From Symplocastrum torsivum CPER-KK1 (GTDB lineage: Bacteria > Cyanobacteriota > Cyanobacteriia > Cyanobacteriales > Coleofasciculaceae), in the NCBI GenBank assembly GCA_019358875.1, contig JAHHIF010000045.1:1-59885 (forward strand): a DNA stretch of 59,885 nt, given 5' to 3'. Every line of letters starts with the position of its first letter. The first letter of the stretch is position 1. Positions 25,391 through 32,851 of this stretch are shown here, piece by piece. The notes under the pieces were generated by a model. It saw only the letters and a list, made by a program, of their open reading frames with translations, did not search any database and was not told the origin of the DNA. The position numbers and the translations under genes were made by a program.

Positions 25391-28300
25391 CTAAGGTAGA
25401 GCAGGTTCCTCGACTGGGCGGACGATTGCAGGTGTTGGCTGTTGGTCTGGCTGAAAGATGGCTTGGAGGGCTTGATCGAGAGTTGGGGCCATAACAATCC
25501 GATTTTCGTAAACCACAATCACCCGTACTAAAGTCGGTAAGCTATTCTGTTCGGCTTCTAGATAAAGAGGTTCGACATAAAGAAGCGATCGCTCAATCGG
25601 AATCACTAAAAGATTCCCCTGAAGCGCCCGTGAGCCTTGGCGATTCCATAGCGAAATCTGTTGAGATATCACTGGGTCTTGATTAATCAAAGCTTCGATT
25701 TGTTCTTGGCCGTAAACCAACTGCTGTTTAGGGAACTGGTAAAGTAATAGCTTGCCATAGTTCTCACCATCAGAACGTCCAGCTAACCAAGCAATTAAGT
25801 TTGTACGTTGAGTTGGTGTGAAGGGTAGGAGCAGGATAAATTCTTCTGAATCGGCAGCTGGCAGCTTCATTATCAAATGATATGGCTCTACCGCTCGCGG
25901 TTCACCACCATAAATCTCCTGGGGAACCTGCCATTGGTCTTCCCGGTTGTAGAACACCTGCGGGTCGGTCATATGGTAAGTCAGCAATCGCTCAGATTGA
26001 ATGCTAAAAAAGTCTTGTGGATACCGAATATGGCTGCGTAAGGCAGTTGGCATCGCATCTAGCGGTTTGAAAAGTCCGGGGAAAACAGCCGCCCAGGTCT
26101 TAATAATCGGGTCTTGGGGGTCAGCGACGTAGAAATTCACGTCACCGTGATAGGCATCAATGACGACTTTGATTGAATCGCGGATATAGTTAAATTCGTT
26201 CTTGCCAGGGTCGGAATAGGGATAGCGATCGCTTGTTGTGTAGGCATCAACAATCCAGTAGAGGTAGTTCTCTGTTTTTTCCTCACTAGCATCAGCGACT
26301 ACCAAATACGGGTCGTGGTCGTAGCGTAAAAAAGGTGCGATCGCACGAATGCGCTGGTTAATGTTACGACGGAATAAGAGTTTACTCTCAGAAGAAATAT
26401 TGCGAGTCAGCAACATCTGCCAGTCTTTGAGATACTGAGCAAACAGCAACCGGCGCCACTGGGAATTTAAGCGCACACCACCCTTACCGTCGTAGGTGTT
26501 GTAGATATTTTCATCGCCACTGGGATAATCCAACTCCCTAGTTGTTGTTGACGACATCACATAGGTGTTAGTAATTTCGCCGTAGTAAATCCGAGGCTTC
26601 CCAATCGGAATACTTTCTCGAATGCGTTCACTCGACGTTGTTAAGGTACTAGTCTCATCAGCACCCGTACCAATATCTTTGACAAAGTAGTCTGGCAATC
26701 CACCAGGACCTACCGTATTAACAGGACTTAGGGTAAAACCAAAGCCGTGGGTATAAATTAAGTGTTTATTTACCCAAGTCTTTGCCTGTTGAGGAACAGC
26801 ACTATAGTCTAACTCACGCGCAGCAATAAGGACTTGTTGCTTTTCAGTGTTTGTCGGTTGTCCGTTGTCCGGAGTTGGTTGTTCTGTACCACTGGCGACT
26901 GGCTCAACCTTGAGAGTATATCGGTCAATATCAGCGTCAGGAAACCTGTAGTAGAGGCGAATTTGTTGCAGTTGGCGGTTAGTTTCTAAAAGAGGGCGTT
27001 CGTCCCAAAGGCGGATATTGCGAATCGTTAGGTTATTCTCTTCTAAATCCGCGTTCGTGAGTTCACCTTCGGGGTTAAAGGTTTCAACGTTAATACTCTC
27101 TAGTTCAAAGGCTGCTCGTGTGAGGGCAATACTCCGTTGAATATAGGGTTGTTCTCGCGCCAGTTCATTCGGTTGGACAGCAAAGCGTTGCACAGCAGCA
27201 GGGACAGCTACACCAACTAGTCCGACCATCGCCAAGTACAGTCCTAATAGGATTAATGCTGTCTTACCGCTTGTCTTGCGGTATCTAAACCAGAAAATCG
27301 TTTGCAGCAGAAAGAAAATTGCGATCGCACCCGCCGCGACACTCAAAGCTGTATTGGCTGGTAATTGGGCATTGATGGCGGTGTAGCTTGCCCCATAGAT
27401 AACCCCAATGGTGGAATAGAGTAATTCATAACGTGAAAGCCAGTAGTGAAGAGCAACGCTTGCTGCGACAGTGCTACCTAACCCGTACAAGTGGCGCAAC
27501 TGACTTTGAGAAAAACCAGGAAACTTACCCTCAGAGAAGCTATCAGCCGAGAGTAAATAAATCAGTGTGACGGCGATTAGACCAAAGACAAACAGTCCCC
27601 CTAACCAAAAGTCCAATAGCTGCCATACGGGAAATTTGAAGATATAGAAGCTAATATCATTGCCAAATAGTGGCTCTTTGGTGTTGAAGGAAGTGGGATA
27701 GAAATACTGCAAAATCTTGCCCCACTGTCCAGAGAGAAGCAGCGACCAAAACAAAGAAAGTACAGCAGCTATTGCCGTCAACCAAAACTGAGGCTGGACA
27801 ATCAGTGCAATCACAACCGCTGTCAGTACGCCTAGCTGCAAAATTTCTGCTAATAAGGGTTGTAGTAAAAGTTGTTGTACGGCTCCCAAATCAAAGGAGG
27901 ATGGTATCGGTGGTGTTGCAGTTGCTACAGACGCAATTGAGCGTGTTTCTAAATTGGGATGCCAAAGTGAAAGAGCAATTTTGCCGTAGTGCAGCAGCAT
28001 CAAACCTACGACTACACTAAGCAACAACACAACTGGCAAAAGCGATCGCAACCTTAGGGTAGCTGAAGTGTCAGAAGCCTTTTGTGGAAGTTGTAATCCT
28101 CTGTTCGTCCCGATTGGTCGGGGTATTGCCTCGTTTTCTGTCCTAAGTTTTGAATGGATGACTCCACCACCCTGACGACGAGTGATCGAGTCGGAGTTTT
28201 GGATTCTTCTTGACAAGTTTGCCCTATTTCGTCCAACCCGTATTTCTTGGGCAATATCTGAGTGTTCAATCCCTAGAGGACTTTCTTTGGGATATTTAAG

Positions 28301-28528
28301 TCGGTTGGCGAGATACAAGTTACCGAGTAAAAATCCAGCCGAGATACTAGCAACAAGTACCCACAGACCCAATTGGGTTTCTAAGCGTCTGAGAAATGCA
28401 GCTTGATAGCCAACTTCCTGAAACCATAGGATTTCTGCTACTAGGTGAGACAGCAAGTCCCAAGACAATGCGAGTCCTAGTAGTAAGACAATTGAACGAA
28501 AACTATAGTTCCACAACCGTTTGAGCAT
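25391..28528 (-). CDS. UPF0182 family large membrane protein
   Basis: This 1,045-residue protein matches the UPF0182/COG1615 family. The N-terminal part has about seven transmembrane helices (the first at about 12-32, FRSIVLLLGLALSW; a cluster at 155-420). The large C-terminal part is soluble (from about 430, RFAVQPNELAREQPYIQRSI), with WVNKHLIYTHGFGFTLSPVN, YFVKDIG, YYGEITNTYV and DAYHGDVNFYVADPQDPI. The ATG at 28528 is preferred over TTG 28531. A stretch near residues 85-150 (IRVGRNRANLSRRIQNSDSI onwards) looks like an extra linker between the second and third helices. The function is unknown; the C-terminal part probably faces outwards. It lies downstream of hemA on the same strand, but 300 bases and a hairpin separate them. 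Confidence 0.92.
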   Translation of the reverse strand: MLKRLWNYSFRSIVLLLGLALSWDLLSHLVAEILWFQEVGYQAAFLRRLETQLGLWVLVASISAGFLLGNLYLANRLKYPKESPLGIEHSDIAQEIRVGRNRANLSRRIQNSDSITRRQGGGVIHSKLRTENEAIPRPIGTNRGLQLPQKASDTSATLRLRSLLPVVLLLSVVVGLMLLHYGKIALSLWHPNLETRSIASVATATPPIPSSFDLGAVQQLLLQPLLAEILQLGVLTAVVIALIVQPQFWLTAIAAVLSLFWSLLLSGQWGKILQYFYPTSFNTKEPLFGNDISFYIFKFPVWQLLDFWLGGLFVFGLIAVTLIYLLSADSFSEGKFPGFSQSQLRHLYGLGSTVAASVALHYWLSRYELLYSTIGVIYGASYTAINAQLPANTALSVAAGAIAIFFLLQTIFWFRYRKTSGKTALILLGLYLAMVGLVGVAVPAAVQRFAVQPNELAREQPYIQRSIALTRAAFELESINVETFNPEGELTNADLEENNLTIRNIRLWDERPLLETNRQLQQIRLYYRFPDADIDRYTLKVEPVASGTEQPTPDNGQPTNTEKQQVLIAARELDYSAVPQQAKTWVNKHLIYTHGFGFTLSPVNTVGPGGLPDYFVKDIGTGADETSTLTTSSERIRESIPIGKPRIYYGEITNTYVMSSTTTRELDYPSGDENIYNTYDGKGGVRLNSQWRRLLFAQYLKDWQMLLTRNISSESKLLFRRNINQRIRAIAPFLRYDHDPYLVVADASEEKTENYLYWIVDAYTTSDRYPYSDPGKNEFNYIRDSIKVVIDAYHGDVNFYVADPQDPIIKTWAAVFPGLFKPLDAMPTALRSHIRYPQDFFSIQSERLLTYHMTDPQVFYNREDQWQVPQEIYGGEPRAVEPYHLIMKLPAADSEEFILLLPFTPTQRTNLIAWLAGRSDGENYGKLLLYQFPKQQLVYGQEQIEALINQDPVISQQISLWNRQGSRALQGNLLVIPIERSLLYVEPLYLEAEQNSLPTLVRVIVVYENRIVMAPTLDQALQAIFQPDQQPTPAIVRPVEEPALP

Positions 28529-28663
28529 CAACTGAAGGAGCTTTCAACGCAAGTTTCCAATAAATTCCCTCAATAATAGGGTGATGAGGTGGTGGGGTGA
28601 TGAGTGAAAAACTCCCAAAGTTTATGTATAGCAGTTCTCAGTTACGCGCGTGTACATCAGAAA

Positions 28664-28745
28664 AACCTAACCCCCAACCCCTTCCCGATTCCGGGAAGGG
28701 GAGTAAGAATCAAAGCCTCACTCAAGAGTAGGAGAGAGGTTTTCC
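28664..28745. repeat. Palindromic dispersed repeat with 10-bp hairpin
   Basis: CCTAACCCCCAACCCC is followed by a perfect stem, CCCCTTCCCG (28678-28687) with CGGGAAGGGG (28692-28701), loop ATTC. The leading block is shared with the element at 3150. It lies 85 bases or more past the hemA stop on the minus strand and could end hemA transcription; there is no U-tract, so this is tentative. Confidence 0.5.
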
Positions 28746-28829
28746 AGAGAGGTCAGAGTGTACCGCATCCAATCGAGAAGGGCTATATATTAACTTCCTA
28801 CCTCCCTATTACCCCATCTTCCTACTTCC

Positions 28830-30116
28830 TTAGCTAAATTGTTCGCCTTTATCCAAGTTGAAGAGCATTTGCAGCGATTGCATAGCGAGGCGTCTTGCCT
28901 CAATGTCTTGCTGAGCACGTAATTGCACCATCGGGTCATGGAGAATTTTATTCACGATACCCCGTGTTAGGGCTTCGATGACCTCTTGATGTTTTTCAGC
29001 AAATTCTGTCCCCAGACGTGATAAGGCTTTTTCTAGCTCTTGCTCACGAATTGTTTCAATTTTGTCTCTCAGACAGCTAATCGTGGTTACGGTTTCAAGC
29101 GATCGCCACCACACTTCAAAGGCTTCAACTTCTTCGTCCAAAAGTACTTCTGCTTCCAGTGCCATCTGACGACGGCTTTCTTGGTTTTGGGCAACAACAG
29201 CTTTTAAATCGTCAACGTTGAAGGCTTGAACATTGTCTAGCTCATTGACGTCTGCGGCAACATTTCGAGGCACAGAGATATCAAATAACATTACTGGTCG
29301 ATTTGGCTCTAGGACAGCTTCGAGTTTTGCGCGATCGAGTAATGGTTCTGTCGCTGCCGTACTGGTAAACACCAAATCTGACTCCGCAATTACTCGCATC
29401 ATATCCGAAAGCGAGTGCAGTTCTAGATTTGCATTGGCAAACTGTCGGGCTAATTCCTCAGATCGTGCCTGAGAACGATTCAAAATTGAAATATTAACAG
29501 CACCTTTGGATAGCAGGTGTTGCACCAGCAAGCGTGACATCTTGCCAGCACCCAAAATCGCAACTCGGCAAGCCGCTAAGTTTTGGGCTTTGATCTGAGC
29601 CAATTCTACAGCAGCCGAGCTGATCGAGACAGCACCTGTCCCAATGCTGGTTTCTGTGCGGACTCGCTTGCCTGCGGTTATTGCTTGTTTAAAGAGTCGG
29701 TTGAGCAGTCTACCAATGCCGTTGTACTGTTGACCCAATTTGTGGGTGTGTTTGACCTGCGCTAGAATCTGTCCTTCCCCTAGCACTAAGCTATCAAGAC
29801 CAGCGGCAACTCGCATTAGGTGCATTACTGCATCCTGATGCAACAGGACAAACAGGTGTTGTCGCAACTGGTGTAAGGGAAGTTGACCCAATTCTGAGAG
29901 AAACTGGCTTAGTTCTCGAACGCCTGCTTCAGTTTCCGTCGCAACAACATAGATTTCCAAGCGGTTACAGGTGCTGAGTATTGCTACCTCTTCAATGTGA
30001 GGATAGCTACATAGCTGCTGTACGACACTTTCCATCTTCGCTTCTTGAATGCTCAGTTTTTCCCGAACTTCAACTGGCGCTGTCTTGTGGCTTAGACCTA
30101 CGACTGCGATATTCAT
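28830..30116 (-). CDS. hemA: Glutamyl-tRNA reductase
   Basis: This enzyme reduces glutamyl-tRNA(Glu) with NADPH to glutamate-1-semialdehyde, the first committed step of the C5 pathway to haem and chlorophyll. The 428-residue length is normal. The N-terminal catalytic domain has GLSHKTAPVEVREKLS and ILSTCNRLEIY with the thioester-forming Cys50, then the GEGQILAQVK signature. The NADPH-binding domain has VAILGAGKMSRLLVQHL. The C-terminal dimerisation helices end near residue 420. The start MNIAVVGLSHK is the family's usual N-terminus. The 160 bases upstream should hold the promoter. No linked heme genes are in the window. Confidence 0.97.
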   Translation of the reverse strand: MNIAVVGLSHKTAPVEVREKLSIQEAKMESVVQQLCSYPHIEEVAILSTCNRLEIYVVATETEAGVRELSQFLSELGQLPLHQLRQHLFVLLHQDAVMHLMRVAAGLDSLVLGEGQILAQVKHTHKLGQQYNGIGRLLNRLFKQAITAGKRVRTETSIGTGAVSISSAAVELAQIKAQNLAACRVAILGAGKMSRLLVQHLLSKGAVNISILNRSQARSEELARQFANANLELHSLSDMMRVIAESDLVFTSTAATEPLLDRAKLEAVLEPNRPVMLFDISVPRNVAADVNELDNVQAFNVDDLKAVVAQNQESRRQMALEAEVLLDEEVEAFEVWWRSLETVTTISCLRDKIETIREQELEKALSRLGTEFAEKHQEVIEALTRGIVNKILHDPMVQLRAQQDIEARRLAMQSLQMLFNLDKGEQFS

Positions 30117-30275
30117 GTGTTCTCCAACTATTTGTCGTCTTCTCGGTCAGATATCACGATGTTTGTAAAGAGACTCAGGGATGGTTGCAACCTGTCTAAT
30201 TATCAGAGGTTAAGACCCGATTTCCCTAGAAAATGAAGTATTTAGAAAATATCGTTTAATTAAACCAGAGTACGG

Positions 30276-30402
30276 GCGATGTGCAACTTTAGAATTTTGA
30301 TTTCCCATTTTCCGGGGCAAAGGAGGAAGCTAAGGCTAGACAATTTATGTCTTCATCCCTCTTTTCCCCTGAAAGGGGGACTAATCAAAAGTTGCACATC
30401 GC
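30276..30402. mobile_element. MITE-like element, 127 bp with 15-bp terminal inverted repeats
   Basis: The left end GCGATGTGCAACTTT (30276-30290) is the exact reverse complement of the right end (30388-30402). The inside is non-coding and includes a second partial palindrome (TTTTCCGGGG with CCCCTGAAA). A target-site duplication is not evident. It lies in the 727-base gap between hemA and glpX, together with the CRISPR-like repeat. Confidence 0.7.
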
Positions 30403-30579
30403 TTCAAGTATGACCGTTGGGAATAGGCAAGGTTCTTTGTAGTGATAGATTCACGGGTTGACACTATTCCTAGCCTAACAACCTGCACGGTACACAATTC
30501 TCCTCAATCCCCAATTTTTGATCATTGACTCAGGCATCCGCACTCTTTAGGGGCGGTAGCACCTGTGAAGGTAATCATT

Positions 30580-30740
30580 CAAGGGAAGGCAGAAGGCAGG
30601 AAGTAGAGGGCTTTTATGTTCCGTTCAAACGGGGATTGAAACCCTTGGCTACAATCCGTCGCTCCTATGCTCGTAGCATCGGCACCGGGATAAATCCATA
30701 AAAGCCTTCTGCCTTTTGCCCTCTGCCCTCTGCCTTTCTT
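30580..30740. repeat. Inverted-repeat element containing a single CRISPR-like repeat
   Basis: AAGGCAGAAGGCAGGAAG (from about 30583) and its complement-like CTTCTGCCTTTTGCCCTCTG (about 30704-30723) flank the region, with GGGCTTTTATG and CATAAAAGCC as inner arms. Between them, 30618-30642 has the form of a cyanobacterial CRISPR repeat: inner palindrome CCGTT-CA-AACGG and the terminal GATTGAAAC typical of class 1 repeats. Only one copy is found, and no cas genes. The remaining part of the gap 30117-30843 shows nothing else. Confidence 0.45.
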
Positions 30741-30843
30741 GGTTCAGCTAGAGGAGATGAGGGCGATCGCTTATACTCTGGCTTTCTACTAACTGCTGCT
30801 AGATAAGAGCGATTCAGTTAGTATCTATGATTGGGCGTTGCTC

Positions 30844-31881
30844 CTACCTCAATTGCAGGGTCTTTGGCTTATCGAACATGTGGATTGTGTCCACAAACCG
30901 AGCCGTCTGTGACTGATTGGAGATGACCAAGCTCTGAGTCCGCGCACCACCGTGGAAGAACCGGACGCCGTCCATGAGGGTTCCAGGTGTAATACCACAA
31001 GCGGCAAATAGCACGGTCTTACCCGATGCTAGCTCGTCATCGTTGTAAACCTTATCTGGGTCGTTAATCCCCATTGAGCTGAGCCGCTCAAGGTTGCTTT
31101 CTTTGCTTTCGCCAATCAGACCCGTTTTCACAATCGCAGGGTCATAGATTAATTGACCTTGGAAGTGTCCGCCCAAACAGCGCATCGCTGCTGCTGAGAT
31201 AACGCCTTCGGGTGCAGCCCCAATACCCATCAAGGCATGGATATTAGTACCCGCAAAGCCGCAGGAAATGGCAGCAGAAACGTCTCCATCGCTGATCAGT
31301 CGGACTCTTGCCCCAGCTTGGCGAATTTCCTTAATCAGGTCGTCGTGACGCTCCCGCTTCATGACGACGACTACCAGTTCCTCAATTGATCGCTCCAAGC
31401 ACTCAGAGAGAATTTTTAGGTTTTCGGTAGCCGACTTGTTGATATCGACATGACCCTTGGCTTGTGGTGGTGCGGCTAGCTTCTTCATGTAAAAGTCAGG
31501 AGCAGCAAACAAACCACCCTTCTCGGCAATGGCTAACACTGCCATTGAACCGTTCTGTCCATAGGCGACCAAGTTGGTGCCTTCGCAGGGGTCAACAGCA
31601 ATATCAATCTCAACTAGCTCGTCTGGGTTGCAGTAGGCTTTGGCATCTTCACGGGTACAGATGCCGACTTCTTCGCCAATGTAGAGCATCGGAGCGTCAT
31701 CTCGCTCCCCTTCTCCAATGACGATGCGACCCCGCATGTAGATTTTGTTCATCCGTTCCCGCATGGCTTCCACAGCCACTTGGTCGGCTGTGTTCTTTTC
31801 GCCTTTCCCCATCCACCTGGCGCTGGCGATCGCGGCTTGTTCGACAACTTCAATAATCTCTAAACCTAGTGTATTTTCCAC
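30844..31881 (-). CDS. glpX: Class II fructose-1,6-bisphosphatase / sedoheptulose-1,7-bisphosphatase
   Basis: This Calvin-cycle phosphatase hydrolyses FBP and SBP in cyanobacteria. The 345-residue length matches the family. The metal- and substrate-binding motifs are all visible: GEGERDDAPMLYIGEEVG, IDIAVDPCEGTNLVAYGQNG (catalytic Asp and Glu), KRERHDDLIKEIRQAGARVR, LISDGDVSAAI and GIGAAPEGVISAAA. The start MENTLGLEIIEVVEQAA is the usual one. It probably stands alone: the next minus-strand gene (hemA) is 730 bases away. Cyanobacterial homologues are redox- and AMP-regulated; I cannot judge that from sequence here. Confidence 0.96.
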   Translation of the reverse strand: MENTLGLEIIEVVEQAAIASARWMGKGEKNTADQVAVEAMRERMNKIYMRGRIVIGEGERDDAPMLYIGEEVGICTREDAKAYCNPDELVEIDIAVDPCEGTNLVAYGQNGSMAVLAIAEKGGLFAAPDFYMKKLAAPPQAKGHVDINKSATENLKILSECLERSIEELVVVVMKRERHDDLIKEIRQAGARVRLISDGDVSAAISCGFAGTNIHALMGIGAAPEGVISAAAMRCLGGHFQGQLIYDPAIVKTGLIGESKESNLERLSSMGINDPDKVYNDDELASGKTVLFAACGITPGTLMDGVRFFHGGARTQSLVISNQSQTARFVDTIHMFDKPKTLQLR

Positions 31882-32092
31882 GACACCCGTTCTCCCAAAT
31901 GCTTGATTTTGCGACGTTTCATCTGGCTGTTCCAGTTTTCAAGTCTATCAGAGGGGATACCCCTGGAAACAAGTGTAGTCTGAGAGGGGTGTTAAGTTTT
32001 ACTGCGATTCATTTTCTAGCCTTCAGCCATACCTCTAAAAAATATGACTTTGTTATCGTCGAGGCTAGTAGAGCCAAAACGGAGACATCCCA

Positions 32093-32764
32093 ATGACAGC
32101 ATCAGTTCAACCTTCTGCCGAACCAGTGATCGTTTACCCTGACAGCGACGGACAGCCGATGGCAGACAATACCAAGCAGTTTCGCTGCATCACAACTATT
32201 CAAGGAGGGTTAGACGCTCTATTCAAAGATAATGCTGATATCTTGGTCGCTGGCGATTTACTTTGGTATCCCGTTGAGGGAGATAGCAGAATTCGATTAG
32301 CTCCTGATGTCATGGTAGTTTTTGGCAGACCAAAAGGAGACAGAGGTTTTTATCAACAATGGCGAGAAGATAATATTCCTCCTCAAGTTGTTTTTGAAGT
32401 GCTTTCTCCAGGAAATCGCTTAGGTGAGATGGTCAAGAAACTGCGGTTCTACGAACGCTACGGGGTGGAGGAATACTATATGTATGACCCTGATAACGTT
32501 GATTTGACTGGCTGGCTACGTTCTGGTGATGAACTTAATGATATTGAGTCAATAGTCGGTTGGGTAAGTCCACGTTTGGGAATACGGTTGGAATTATCGT
32601 CAGAATTAGAAATTTATCGACCGGATGGGCAAAAGTTTTTAACCTATGTGGAACTAGAAAGACAAAGAGAGCAAGAACGACAGCAAAAGGAATTAGCTCA
32701 ATCTAAAGTTGAGCGATTGGCACAGAGATTGCGTTCAATGGGTGTTAATCCCGATGAAGTTTGA
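32093..32764 (+). CDS. Uma2 family (DUF820) endonuclease-like protein, complete
   Basis: The 223-residue protein has the PD-(D/E)XK-like Uma2 fold: VAGDLLWYPVEGDSRIRLAP then DVMVVF, QVVFEVLSPGNRLGEM (catalytic E), KKLRFYERYGVEEYYMYDP. The C-terminal 40 residues are a charged coiled coil (VELERQREQERQQKELAQSK). Uma2 proteins are highly amplified in cyanobacteria, and many are suspected to be mobile or defence nucleases; no substrate is established. It opens a nuclease-rich island and lies 87 bases upstream of the helicase-HNH gene on the same strand, so co-transcription is plausible. The ATG is preceded by ACGGAGAC, a modest ribosome-binding site. Confidence 0.9.
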   Translation: MTASVQPSAEPVIVYPDSDGQPMADNTKQFRCITTIQGGLDALFKDNADILVAGDLLWYPVEGDSRIRLAPDVMVVFGRPKGDRGFYQQWREDNIPPQVVFEVLSPGNRLGEMVKKLRFYERYGVEEYYMYDPDNVDLTGWLRSGDELNDIESIVGWVSPRLGIRLELSSELEIYRPDGQKFLTYVELERQREQERQQKELAQSKVERLAQRLRSMGVNPDEV

Positions 32765-32851
32765 GCGTGGATAGCGGCTTACTCAACCACTTCAATATTC
32801 TCTGGTGAGGTTGCGTTATCTTACAAAGTATGCATTCCTAGCTAAGGAAAT

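Noticed and set aside
30618..30642. A true CRISPR array
   Set aside because: Only one repeat copy is present, with no regular spacing and no cas genes within the window.
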